Shown piece after piece: positions 22,261 to 34,944 of a stretch of DNA of 64,000 bases. The notes beneath the pieces are model-generated. The model saw only the letters and a list, made by a program, of their open reading frames with translations. It did no database searches and was not told the origin of the DNA. Numbering within the stretch: position 1 is the first letter of the stretch; each line of letters begins with the position of its first letter. The position numbers were made by a program, and so were the translations under genes. Source of the DNA: Smittia aterrima (Eukaryota > Arthropoda > Insecta > Diptera > Chironomidae); the NCBI GenBank assembly GCA_033063855.1, contig CP093830.1, positions 7,192,854 to 7,256,853 on the forward strand, written 5' to 3'.

Positions 22261-25200
22261 CTTATTTACATATGACCATCGCCCATTTCTACATTCTTGT
22301 TGTACGTATATGGTGGCCGTGGGTGGCGATGCTGAAAGGAAAGAGGAAGGAAGAGAAAAATGTTTTATTTTAGCTTTGACAATAAAGAAGAAATGTTTAT
22401 AAGGTCGAGGCTGGAGAAAACGAGAGTGAGAGGAGGCCGAAGCTGGAAGCATAGAATTCACTACTAAACATATATTAAACCTCCTCCACCCACTCAGCCT
22501 TCGCACACGAGAAATCTCCCCTATTTAGAAAATTTTCAGTTACCAGCACAAATGTCTTTTCCGATATTATTTTGCATATATTATAACCCATGAATATCCA
22601 TTCACCATACATGGCCTCTCACTCTCTCCTCTTTTTCGAAAAGCGAAGAATGGAAAACATATTCGTCCCCTACCACCATCATCTACTCGCCGCTTTCTAT
22701 CCGAGGGAAATGGAATTTTACGTTTCGTTCAAAGAAAATACTTTCGAGTTGAGCAAATTTGCTTACAAACTGATGAGAATCGTCATCCGTCAAGTCATTC
22801 ACCGAACTCAGTGGACAATGAGTCATACTTATACTTTAATTTCCGAGAGATTCATTCTTGCTTGACAACATTTTCGTCCATTTGAGACTTTATTTATTTA
22901 TTGCAATTATTCTCAACGGAGCGATTTGTGCTATTCCGGAATGAATTTTCAAATGATTGTCGCTCTGGTGCGGCTCAATAACATTTTATGTCGTCTTCTA
23001 AACACATTTCGATGCTAACGCTTAAACCCAAAGTGAGGTTTCCGAAGAGAAAACAGAAGCAAATATATTAATTCCACTTTAATTATTGTGGAATTCAAAT
23101 TTATCTCTGAGAACATTAAAGTGTTGTGAGCTCGATTATAAACATGCCTAATGGGCAGGAGCAAATGCGAAGAAGCATAACATCATTTTCTTCGATATTT
23201 ATCGTTCTATGTACAGAAGCATTAAAACAAACCCACACACACTCTCACTTGTGCTTGGCTCTTGCGAAAAGGCCGGTCCGGGGGAAATTTTAACTGTTGT
23301 TTATTGTTTCTAATCTTGAATTTATGAGTCTTCTTTAACGGAAGGGGATGATCTGGAGTGGAAAATTCGTTGCTCTTAGTGACATCATCTTCGTTCGCTA
23401 AAATGAATTTGATTTTAAAATACAAAACACGCCGCGGCGATCTCGCAAATTTAAATCACTGCAGGTGAACTTGTAGCTGCATTCATAAACAAGTCAAATG
23501 AATTAATTAAAAAGCCATCGCTGAGATAGCGACTTTTAATCGTCTGCGACATTTTGGTGTTGTAAAATATAAAAACCTCGAACCGTGAGCCATTAAGAGT
23601 CAAAGAAAGACTCGCTATCTGAGCGATCTTAATGGTTTGTTCTTCAGGTCTCTTTCCTAATTATAATTTTTATTGCAAGAAGAAGCGAACATTCAACGTG
23701 CATGGTGTTGACATTTAAAACCATTTCGGATCGTTAAACGGTAGCTTTGTGCAGTTTGTTCGATTGGGATGAGAATCCTTTCGATTATCAAGTTTGATCT
23801 CTGAGAGAGATCAACTGGAGAACAATTTATTAGCAATAAAGTTGTCGAGCGTGAGCTCAACATCGAATTATTAATTGATACTTTGTAGTTTTAATTAATA
23901 AACATCCGAGAGAATTTTCTAGGGAAAATGTTGACTCGTAAAGAAGTCGTAAAAATCGTTTTACGATTATTTCATCAATTCCAAGTTCTCGTTGCAGATT
24001 TGCCGCTCTTTCAAACTTTAATCACATTATCAATTAGTTGTGACAAAGTTGCTTTCAAATCGGCATCGACGCAAAGCAAAGTAAAGTCGTTTGTTGTCAT
24101 TAAATTTATTTCCAAAGATCTCAATCAAATCGTTTTCCCTCCTTGAAAAGATTTCATTAATTAATTCGATTCTGAATCCACATAAAACAAATATCTAATT
24201 TATTACTCTTCGTTGGTAAGTTCGACGAGACATCGAGAGGAAAAAATGCCGAAATTATGAATAATTTTAATCGAATATCGCCACACACATGTTGATGAAA
24301 AATGAGAACATCATGGGAAAGGAATTAAATTAATTAATGAGCGGAGATATCGATGATTCCTTCGAGATGATAAAACGTTATCAGGAAACAATAAATTTAT
24401 TATCTTTAATTATTAGGTCCAGCACGTGAGTTGTTGCCATGCTGACGGCGGATGGAGACACAAAGAAAGCAAGAAACTCTCGATCAAACAAAATCCAAAG
24501 TTAATGATCGTTTTATTATGTCATCACTCATCGCCCGCGACGATTTATTATGTTTTCGATTCGTTTTATGATCAGAGGTGTCTGAAGTTGAATCAAAAAA
24601 GATTGAAACAATCGATAGACAGCATGAGGTCTTTAAAAGTAAAGCACCGACCTGGTCAGCCTAGTTAAGCGCGATAAAAGTTATTACCACATTTTAAAAT
24701 AAATCCTCGAAATCTCCGCGCATATCAAACCGAAATTTAAAGAAAGAGAAACGAAATTTAATTAGAAATGCTGAGAAACTGTTTTTGTTACATTTTTTTC
24801 TTCAGAAAATTTATCATTCTCGGCTCTGGCTGCTGACTTTATTTATTCGCTCGAAGATCGAGAAGAAAAAAAAAGAAAAAATGTGTCTTGCTAGCTAATT
24901 AATTCAATAAAGAGAGTTATGCGAGTCTTCGTTTGAATCTGGCTGCTGGAGCGCTGGACGATTGTTTGTGTAACGATTCTCGCTGGTCAATAAATTCCGA
25001 GCTCGAAAGCAACGAGGAGAGGCAATAATTCTCAGCATTTTAAATGCAATACAACCGCGAGAGATAAGATTAGAGCGACGAGGCGAATCAAAAATCTTTG
25101 GGGAACAAGATTCTCTTCTTGAGCCATGAGAATGAACAATTAAGAAATCCCCAAAGTGACCTTAATTTGCATACAAAGAAAAAATTAATCTAATTAATCC

Positions 25201-27449
25201 CACCCCATCTTCTCTCTTGACAAAGTCTCTCACCATCTACAACGACGATTAAAAGGACAATCGGGAAACCTCTTTCTTCTCCAACTCCTTTAATTAGTTT
25301 GCTCAATTAAAATTAAAAGTTCTTCTTCATTCTCTGGCTATTTTCAGGCAATGGAGAAGAAAAGTAACTGAAAACCAAAAACTGGTCTGCACAATTTAAT
25401 TAAAATTTAATCAGAAAAGGGTTGCTCTCTTCACCTTTGCCTCCTTTGCCGTCCAAGACATGAGACATATTCTTGAAGCCATAAATGTTTTGAGGAATTA
25501 AACTTGTTTCGTCTTTTGCATAATTCCATTTAATTCAATCGCAGTGGTCAGCGCAAGGGTCAACAGGCTCGATCCAATCGGAGACCTCTGCTGACCCTTG
25601 AACACGTTCCACCAAAAAGAAACGAAGTTTGTAAAATGATGGAAAAAGTGAAGAATAAGAAATCAACTCGAACCCTTTCTGCTATGTAATCATTAATGTT
25701 TATTGTTAGACGGATATTTATGAGAAACTTCAGCATTGGCACGCATACAAACGACGACCAACTGACAAGAGTTTTATGAGCAATGTGGTGGAATTTTTAT
25801 TTATTTTAAACTATTTTCAAATATTGCAGAGTCGAATGTGTGTGAGTTTATGCTCTAACCCCCTCCTGCGTGTTCTCTAACAACATTGGCGATGATGAAG
25901 AAGAGAATCTCGGTCTGAGCAAACTTAATTACAAAGTGTTCTGAGTAAGCATTCCTATGCACTCTAGTGACTTTGAAGAAGTTTAATTTCCTTGATCATG
26001 CTTGGGATGATTTAGCGATCGAGAAACTTTCATTGTTAACTCGAAGAGACGACTCTAAATCTTCGACGCTGCTCTTCATTCACGTTCGTCGAAGCAGCTG
26101 GGACTCTTCAAGTCTTCATGTAAATATCAATAACAAAAAAAAAATCTGTAAAAACAATCTCGAGGAGATGCGAAGGATGAGAAGAAAACCAGTTTTTTAA
26201 TGAACCGTTTGTTACATCCTAAAATTTCTGTTAACTCGATAAATAGACGCAAACTTTCTTGTGTCTGTGTTAAGACGATTCTTGTAATCAAGAAATCCTC
26301 TTCTCGGCGTCATGGCCACCCACACAACAAGGAAGAGAAATTGTTGTTTGAGAAAATGCTTCTCCGTTTAACTTAAAAAATATTTCTTTGGATTTCTGAG
26401 TTTGACTTGAAAATCGAATTCAAAGATTTACCACTCACACAAGTTAAAAGTAGAATCCTGAAAAATCCTGAAGAAGAAGAAGAGACTTCGTGTTCCACCC
26501 ACACATCGAAAGCGCAGAATCATCGAAAGCTCCGACCATTGACAAACAAATCATTAACTTCGTCGTGAGCTTTTGATGATGAATGGACCGTCGAATGTCC
26601 ATGTGTGTGATTTTAAAATTTTTAATGCGCAGTGACCACTTCTTCAAATAATTTTTCCTTCGAAATTTAATTTTAAACTTTCATTTCTGACAATGCTAAT
26701 TATCTTTTAAAATTATATCCTGATTGAAATAGTTTTGACGAAGCTCTTGTTGCTTTTAAAGTTTCTTCCTTTTCTTTGTGTTAGTTTGAAGCGTTTTAAA
26801 TTTAAGAGAAAATCGGAATAATTTGCATTGGCAGAGGACAAAACAAGAATCGACGAGTTCGGCGAAAAGCTCCGAAGATTTTCCCGCTCGAAGTTGTTCC
26901 GATGAAGTTTCCCTTCGCGAATCAAGAGGAAAATGCTACGAAGAAAATCTTTTTGATGATTATTGAAAGAGCGGCCAGTTTCTCACCACTACAACTAAGA
27001 AAATATCTCGCCAAAAATAATAAAATCGTATATAAACAAATCGTCTTAGTGTTCGTGTCTTCCTTCACATCTTCTTCTTCTTCGGTCCCCGTTCGATCAA
27101 CAAAAGAGATTTTTGGCATTCGCATTCTTACCGCGGCCGTGTCAAGGCGTATTTTAAGTTTCACTCTCCATTAAATTAGTCGATAGTCAAAAAAGAATTA
27201 TTAGCATTTAGTCGCCAGAAGTTTTCGGCATCGTGAAAATAAATAAATTAACAAAGAAATTAATCGGAAGCTTCGAAGCAGACAAAGCAAAGTGTAATTA
27301 TCAATTTTATTATTTCAACGCATTCATTCGCTTATCGTTTTCGATTGTTTTAAAATTCGCCGCCGTCGCGCGACTCGAGTCGTGAAAAAAAAATCGTAAA
27401 ATCTTCTCATTGGTGCATATCGAAAAGCAAATCAGAGAAAAGAGAAAAT

Positions 27450-27512
27450 ATTTTCAGTGAAAGAAGAAAAACTCTCGGCGTGGAAATTCGCGTAACGGAA
27501 TTTTCAGTGAAA
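27450..27512 (+). promoter_or_regulatory. possible Zelda initiators (duplicated TCAGT element)
   Basis: The 13-mer ATTTTCAGTGAAA occurs twice, at 27450-27462 and 27500-27512, exactly 50 bases apart and about 420-480 bases upstream of the Zelda ATG. Both copies contain TCAGT, the arthropod initiator core. No TATA box is evident. The start site could equally be further upstream. Confidence 0.3.
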
Positions 27513-27927
27513 TCGACAGCGAAAATGAATTAAGCTGAAATTTATCATTTTATAATTTTAATTGATTTTTATTTCTTTTCTTTTTACTAAAAAAAAAGCG
27601 CCAAGGTCTTCGAAACTGATAAAGCAAAAAGTTGAAAAAAAGGAAGCCACCGCCGAAGCAAAAGTCTTTGAAGAGTGATAAAAGAATTCAATGAGCGACA
27701 TTAAAATAAAAATTTAAACCTTGAGATAAGAACGAACGAAAGGAATGCTCAAGGAATGTGGAAGTGAATACTAAGAAGTCATTAAATTTCAATTGCAATG
27801 TGCTTAAAGTTGCCATTAAACAAGAAGAAAGCGACATAACCTTCTAACTCAAAACAAAAGAAAGTGAAAAAAAAACTAAAGTGAAAGAATAAAAATTGAG
27901 ATTTCCCGGCAAGCAAAAAATAAAATC

Positions 27928-30900
27928 ATGGCTAGTAATGGGGGAACCATGCAGGTTCCCCTCCAGAGTCAGAGTCAAAGTGCATTCTCGTGCTCGCATT
28001 GTGGTTTAGTGTTTGAATCGGCGTCGTCACTTCAAGTTCATATGCATTATCAGCATAACGATGGAAATCAATCGCGTTGGGGCACGTCGCCGTCATCAAC
28101 TACACCAACCGGAGACGAAGCAAATAATAATCATCAGCCGCTTGGAAAGCATCACATTAAAGCCATGTCGCCACATCAGAACACAATCGCTGCTCCGGCT
28201 GACTCGAGTGATAATAATCCTCCAACACCACAACCAAATGAACCAGGAACTCCTCAAAGCTTCCAAAGTGGAGCACACTCGCCATACTCGAACTCACAGA
28301 ATCCTCCATCAGCTGCTAATCCGCCAGCAAACAACGATCTCCACTCGTCATACCCAGCGTATTACGATCAGTATTACCATGGAATGGACTATCATGTTCC
28401 TCCAACTGCACATCATCATTTGTTAAACAATGGACAGCATCATCAACAAGAGTACAAATCAGTGCCTTCATCACGTTACCAGCAACAGTCACCCTTCAAT
28501 AGCACAAGCCACAATACACAAACAACCTCTTCAAATCCGACTTCAGTACAAATCAACAATAATGGTTTGAGTCCACGAGTCGTTTCATCGACTTCACCTT
28601 CAACTCAAACGAGTACATCTCCAACTCAGTTGATGCACATTCCTCCAGGACAACCAACCCCATCACCATCGCCAAAGCAATGTGATAAATGTGGCGTTGT
28701 ATGTGAGACCGATGGACAATTGATAGAGCACAGTCAAGTAGCTCATGCTGGTGATCTTGGTCCAAATGGAATTAAACAAGAGAATGGCGAACAGCAAAAT
28801 TATCCACCGTTCCCTTCAGTTCATCATTATCATCATCACACAGTGAAAGATGAACCATCTTCGGATATTCTCGATTTGGATTCACAGAAAATGGTTTATC
28901 CAACACATCCTGATGGCGGAGCATTGCCTCCAATGCACTCGCTTCATCCTCTTCAGTCGATGCAACGTCATCCAATGATGTGGAGTCATCACGATGCTCA
29001 TTTCATTCCACCACATCCTGGATATCATCAGTCGATTAAGCCGGAATATCCACCAACTCCTCCGATTAAGAATGAGTACATGAATGTTTCGCATATGAAA
29101 GCGGCTGGCGATTACTCGCCAATTCTTCCTCCGACTCCGGTCTCGATGAAACAGGAATATAATCACATAAAAGCTGATTACAATGGCTCGACGGGAATGG
29201 CTCAAAGCGGTTCTCTTCCACCAGCATCGTCAATCGGCAGCAAGAGCTTCGTAACTGATCTCTCCGATGGAGGAAATCAGTTGACAACATCTCCATCTGA
29301 CTTCCCAAGCACTACGACTCCACATCAGGAGAATGGCGGTCAGTATCAACGATCGTTTGAACCACCATCGAGTTCTCTTCCATCATCGAAAGGTGCAAAT
29401 TGGAAATCAAATGAAGCTCGACGACCGAAGACTTATAATTGCACTGCTTGCAATAAATGGTTTACAAGCTCTGGACACTTAAAACGTCATTACAACACGA
29501 CACTGCATAAAAACGCAGTGAAATCAAGCGGACAACCAGATCCAGCAACGCTGCCTATTAGCGCTCATCATCATCCCAACCGTGATCCAAATTACATGGG
29601 CAAGAGACGCTCGCATCACAATAGAAATCAAGCGAATCAACAAGCTCAACAGCAATCACAAGCTGCGTCAGCAGCAGCAGCCGCCGCAGCTCAATCAGCA
29701 GCTCAAAATCAACTGCAGCAGCAAAACGTTGTCTCCGAGTCTTCACCTCGAAGTCCTGATTATCAGCCTCAGTTCTCGCTGCCATCGTTTGGATCGTCAG
29801 CACTTCAACAAGGCTTCCAACAATATGGATCAACAAATTTGCATAATCCCCCGGGAAACGGGCAAGCAGGTGAGATCAGAAGCCGTAATTCTTTATATCA
29901 ATTGTGCAATTTCCATTTTTGAAAAGAAGGAAAAAGTTCGTGTCACTAAGTGAAAAATTTAAGTGAAAGATATTTTTTAAGAAAAGAGAAAAATTATTAT
30001 TTTCACACACGAACTTCTTCCTTTAAATTGATTTTTCGCAATTGAAATTCTTTTTCCCCAAACATTGGGAGGCACAAAGAAATTAACGGAAAGTGAACAA
30101 GGCGGAAAATAATTTCGGAAAAGAGTTTCCACTCGACGTTTCCAATCTTTCGATCTTCTTTCGTGGGGGGAATTTTCTGCGTGAAAGTTTCCGTTAATTT
30201 TTTTCCCGTGAGAGAAAACACACGCAAAAAAGAAAAAAAGAAGAAGAAGAAAATCTCTAGAAAAGTTAATTTTCTTTTGTCAAAAAGCAAAAAAATACTT
30301 TTTTTTCTTTGCAAGAAATTGTTTTCCTTTTCTTTATCATTTTTCGAATTCTTTATTTTTCATCGCGCTCAGCGAATCAAAATTTTGGTTTTTATTAATT
30401 TATTTTTTCTTCTATTATTTTCTTCCCTCCCCCGACTCTTTCGTACGTTGTCGTATGTGCGTTAATTGCGAACCGCGTAATTTTCTATTGCGTAAAGGTC
30501 CCTCAGTTCACGTTGCCTCCCAACAGAGGGGCCTGCACCAGATTCTAATGAGCAACAGCAACTTAATCCCAACGGACCATCACCAGGCAATCCAACATCT
30601 GCCGGAGCAGTTGCATCATCAGCAGCATCAAACGCTGGATCCTATTTCCATCACCACCATCAACTCCACCCAACCGCAGTCCATCATCATGCAATCGCCA
30701 GCCATCAACAGCATCAGCAATTTAATGGATCAGCAATATCCTTTGCTTATCAACACCAACATTCCCTACTCCCACACAATCATCACGGAGGGACTGAATT
30801 ATCCCAATACTACTGGTAACCTGGGCCAATCCTCTCCATCTGACTCCGACGAAATGGAAACATCGCAAGAAGAACATCAACAACATCATCAACAGCAGCA

Positions 30901-31711
30901 TGACGAAAATCAGATACTTTTTGGAACTCTTCCATCAATGCATCCACATCCTGGCCATCACATGACGTCTTACGATCAAATCTTGTCTCGTTATACAGGC
31001 GGAGCTGCTTATACAGGTGACATGGCTCCTCCATTCTCGCCAGACATTCCTGAACATTATCATCAAACACAAACAACAGCAACGGCTTCTTACGAACATG
31101 AGATGATGCCTCAGAGTGCAGCTATGTTGTCACCAGAGCAGATGTCGCCTCGTGTCACGTCTTCTGGTAATCTCCAGTCGATGTCGTCAAACTTAACAGC
31201 AACCTCGTCGAAAGTTAGCAAGACTTCGTCGTCTGTGTCAGCCGCATCATCTACGACAGAATATCGTTGCGATATTTGTGATAAAGTATTCAACAAATCT
31301 TGCTATCTGACGCAGCACAACAAGACATTCCACTGTGGCGACAAGCCTTTCAAATGTCAACGTTGTGGTAAGCGATTCCCATGCGATGTCACTCACGAAG
31401 AACATGTAGCCAAGCACGGCGGCGATAAACCCTTCAAGTGTATGCAGTGTCCAAAAGCTTTTAATCACAAGACCGACTTGAGACGTCACATGTGCTTACA
31501 TAGCGGCAGCAAGCCATTCTCCTGCGTCCAGTGTGGAAAAGGCTTTATCCGGAAAGATCACATGGTGAAGCACATGGATACTCACAAGAAGAAACTGAAT
31601 GCTGGTCAGAAGAAGACGAAGCCTGGTAAGAAACGATTAGACTCGATGAACTCTCAGTTCTCTGGTCAACCAGATTCTAATGATTCAATTTCTATGCAGT
31701 TCAACAACTAA
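27928..31711 (+). CDS. zld: Zelda (zld/vfl) zinc-finger transcription factor
   Basis: Exon 1 is 27928-29869 with donor CAG/GTGAGA. Exon 2 begins at 30498 or 30507 and ends with TAA at 31711. The product is 1,051 or 1,048 residues. The ATG is the first in its frame, with an in-frame TAA upstream. Fingers: CSHC...HMHYQH at about 22-43, CDKCGVV...H at about 252-273, a JAZ-like finger CTACNKWFTSSGHLKRH from about 505, and a tight cluster of four at about 903-1010 (YRCDICDKVFNKSCYLTQH to GKGFIRKDHMVKHMDTH). A JAZ-like finger plus this C-terminal four-finger cluster is the signature of insect Zelda, the pioneer factor that opens chromatin at zygotic genome activation. The rest is low-complexity H/Q/S/P with a poly-Ala run near 581. 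Five SUMO-consensus sites lie at 282-410. A third acceptor at 30526 would shift frame and drop the cluster. Zelda also acts in later patterning in several insects. Confidence 0.87.
29870..30506 (+). other. Zelda intron with competing 3' splice sites
   Basis: The donor is GTGAGA at 29870. No AG occurs between the T-rich tract near 30400 and 30496. A TTAAT at about 30463 may be the branch point. Candidate acceptors then follow at AAAG (30497), CTCAG (30506) and AACAG (30526). The first two keep the zinc-finger frame in phase with exon 1; the third does not. Read-through of the intron would add 17 codons to exon 1 and then stop at 29922. Confidence 0.6.
30527..30819 (+). other. second open frame in Zelda exon 2 (alternative short C-terminus)
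   Basis: If splicing uses the AG at 30526, exon 1 continues in a different frame for 96 codons and ends at TAA 30817-30819, giving about 744 residues without fingers 4-7. This frame reads as typical Zelda-like low-complexity protein (GPAPDSNEQQQLNPNGPSPG, then FHHHHQLHPTAVHHH). Its codon use looks as natural as that of exon 1. The zinc-finger frame is also open across the same bases. The result is either true dual coding, or a one-base frame change (assembly error or frameshift) near 30815. Confidence 0.5.
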
Positions 31712-33415
31712 ATGATGTTGATGTCGTCGATAGTTGCAAAAAAAAGAAGAAAGAATAATTCAAAGCGCTTTAAAAATTTGAACAGAACAAATTCCAAGAA
31801 CCTCAAGAAATATTTAAAGTTACCAAAGTTGGATGATTATTGAAAGAAAAAGAAAGAAAATCAAGAATTTCCACATCTACCTCAAAGGATTCTCAACAAA
31901 AAAAAAAAAAAAATCGCGAAAAAGAATTCAAGATTTGTTTTTGTAAAAAGACGAAAATTTTTTATTACTCAAAGTTGAAAATCATAAATAGAAATGTAAC
32001 CGCGAAGATGATGTTGTCTACCTCATACAAAACCTCTTTAAGAAATATTTACAACGGATAAAGTAAAATTAGTAATCTCAAGAGAAAGGAAAACTATTGC
32101 AAGTGATAAAGTTCATCGCATTTATTTGAAACGTTAAAGAAGAAAAACACTTTTCCTCAACAAAACTTTGCTCAAATCTGAAATCTAAAGGAAAAGCAAT
32201 AAAATTCACTTTTCTTTCCAAAACAATTTTTGACACACGCCACAAACGAACAAATACAGTAAATTGTGTACCTAAGAAATGAATTCTTCAAATCTAAAGT
32301 GAAAGCAGAGAAACAAAAAATATTTATAGAAAATGTAAACAGAAGAGAAATATAGAAAATTGTAAAAAGAAAAACTCTCCGCGAAGCTTGGAACTAATTT
32401 CTTCCTTATTTTTGTCGAAACCCGATGGATCTCAAAAGCAAAGTAATTTCGCCAACCTTCAACTTCCAGAGAACGTCTCCGCCTCAAAACGTTTCGGAGA
32501 TTGTGTTAAAGCAATGGTTGTGTTTAGTTTTTTAATTAACATTTTTTGCCATTTTTTAATTGTTTAATTGAATTTTCGTTTCACGGTTTTCGTCGCGTTG
32601 TAAAAATATTTGACGTTGTATGAAAGAAAGAAAAAAACGACAGCAAAGGCCATCACCAAACAATAAATTCCTAAGCACAGGAGACAATGATAATATTTGA
32701 TGAAATTAATTGCCAACCTCCGCGTTTCTACCTCATGAACTTAAACGTGATTCTCCTCCACTTTGTTACGAAATATTTTTTTATGCATTTCGCTTTTTGT
32801 TCGTTAAGTGAAACGAAATACTTTATCGGACTTGATCGTGTGAAAATTACGTATCGCACTTCAAAGAAGGCAATTTATGTTAAGATTTAGAGAATCTTCA
32901 AGCAGCAAAGTTACGTAATTTTCTTACGAGTCCCAAAAGTTCACCATAAACTTTATAAATCTTCCAATTTATTTCTGAGATGAAACTTTTCGAAGAAATC
33001 GTTAAGCTTCGAAATGATATTTCAATCAGAAACTTACATTTGAGTAATATTTTTGTTAAATTTGAGTTTTTAAAGAATTTTTCGTTTGCTTACCTTTCTT
33101 TTTTTTCTTTGGTTAAGAGAGAAACAGATTTAGTTACCAAAAGCCATCACACAAAAAAAGAATAAAAGATTCCAATTACACAAACTCGTCTTGTGTCTTT
33201 AATTAATTTGTAGTTTAATTGATAAGCAAAACGTGAAGATTTCTACTTTGTAAGCAAATATATTTGAAAAATATGTTGTTTAAACTTTTTGCAAAAGCCA
33301 GATCTATAAAGAGAGAAAGTATAGAATAAATTTTTTTATTTGCAAGCGAAACAAAATGGAAAACAAGAAAAGTGAGAATTATTGAGATGGATTTAAATAA
33401 ATGAAATTTTTAGTC

Positions 33416-33421
33416 AATAAA
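33416..33421 (+). terminator. proximal Zelda poly(A) signal candidate
   Basis: AATAAA followed within 30 bases by TTTCTGGTTTG, a GT-rich element as expected downstream of a cleavage site. It would give a 3' UTR of about 1.7 kb. Confidence 0.4.
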
Positions 33422-34687
33422 GCACTTTGCAACAAGTTTCTGGTTTGCGAATGCAAATTTGTCCTCCGCGCGCGATTCTTTCGGCTTCTAAATTATTTTG
33501 TGATATAATTTGATAAATTCCTGTGCGCTTTGGTTTCCCAAACATAGACGGTTCATTAATTAGTCCGCGCGTCGACGACCAGCTCTGTAGCGGATGTCAG
33601 ACGAAATTTGCATTTCCAGAAATTTTTGCAATTCGAGAGAATAACAAGAAACTTAAATGAAAAGATTAAAAGAAGAATAAAAAGTTCCAAAGGAAATGCA
33701 ATATCATTGAAACTAATTTACAGAGTGTTACCATATCAAGAGAGATGAAAATATATCAGCAAGCAAGAAAGACAAAAAGAAGATTAATTAACATATCGGT
33801 TGCAAACGGAATTGCGCAAACGAGAAATGAATTTATTTCCATATCATTTTCGCCACAAAAGTTATCAGAGATGAGCGCAAGAAGTTTCGATTCTGTTCAG
33901 AAAAAGTATCATAAAGACGTAAAGAAGAAAAATAAAAGACGAAAAAAACTTAATCATCATAATTGTATAATTGTATTTTGAGTGTGAAAAGAAAAATTGA
34001 ATTTAAATGAAGAATCTGGGAAATTTGAATATTTGGATAAAGAAGAAAAATAATTAGTGATAAACAAACTTGCTCAAGATGATTGATTGACTACTTTGTA
34101 ACACAATCTGATGTTACGTACTCTTTGAATATCCCAAGATAGTTTGAATCCACAAAGAGAAATATCAATTGCGTTCTTCTCTCCTCCGACGAGATGATTG
34201 AAATATATCAAACTTTGTTTCAAAATGTTTTTTAATTAAGAAAATTTGTTGAATATTTTGCGCCAACTATGAATTTTGTTGCCATTCCGAGAAGAAAAGA
34301 ATCATTTACCCAAATTCGCATAAATTCTTGTAAGTCATTAAGTAGTTAGATTAAAAATGAATGAGATAGATTGGAGAATCTTTTCGCGGCTTAATCAACA
34401 TCCAAAAAAAAAATCTAAAAATTCAATCATCACAAACATTAGTTCAACCTGTAAATAATTTGATGTAAAATCAGAGACTTTTGTTCTTTCGGAAAAGGGA
34501 AAAAAATTCAAATCATGTCGTCATCATTTAGACGATTTCTCTCTGTTTTTGTTTAGTTCTTAAGAAGAAATGAGAAGCAAACATATTCGATGATGAAAAA
34601 CAATACAGAAATTGAAATTGTATGTGGCAAACGAGCACACTAAATTGAAAGAGAGATCAGAAAAATTTATTATTGAAAGATGGACAA

Positions 34688-34693
34688 AATAAA
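34688..34693 (+). terminator. distal Zelda poly(A) signal candidate
   Basis: AATAAA followed by TTCTGAGTGG and T-rich sequence, about 250 bases before the stop of the convergent gene. It would give a 3' UTR of about 3.0 kb. Confidence 0.4.
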
Positions 34694-34944
34694 AATCATT
34701 TGAAAAAATAATTTTCGTTCTGAGTGGAATTTTCTTTTGTTTCGTTTAATTTTTCAGCGGTTTTCATTCTAGATTTTTACAGATCGCAACTATTAACAGG
34801 AAATCACACGTAAAGTACTTCTCGCTTAAGCTGCGATCTTTAATTGTACAAAGAACTTTTTTTTTTGTTGTAACGAGAACGGTTCTCGTGCCATTCACCT
34901 CCGAGATGAGATCCCATAAAAAAACAGCAAACTTTCTACTTAGT

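Larger units (their letters stand above)
13700..27449. other. gene-poor region upstream of Zelda
   Basis: I see no convincing coding exon, tRNA or rRNA in these 13.7 kb. Longer open frames (for example 18819-19331 minus and 20655-21134 plus) lack splice context and recognisable domains, apart from a weak integrase-like patch near 20700. There are many pyrimidine and purine runs and a (CAG)5 run at 22246-22260. Its position suggests promoter-distal control elements and possibly 5' UTR introns of Zelda; that is inference. Confidence 0.5.
31712..34710 (+). other. Zelda 3' UTR, about 3 kb
   Basis: This very AT-rich sequence contains A- and T-runs but no convincing coding frame. AATAAA at 33416-33421, followed by GT-rich sequence, is a plausible proximal poly(A) signal. 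AATAAA at 34688-34693, followed by a GT/T-rich stretch, is a plausible distal one just before the convergent gene. A Pumilio core TGTAAATA lies at 34450-34457, only within the longer form. Confidence 0.5.

Noticed and set aside
27371..27382. CGACTCGAGTCG 12-bp palindrome near the Zelda leader
   Set aside because: A single 12-bp palindrome is expected by chance in a window this size.
28013..28426. 137-codon overlapping frame inside Zelda exon 1
   Set aside because: A shadow of the H/Q/S-rich coding sequence (CAN codons read as ATC/TCA and so on); no independent start or conservation evidence.
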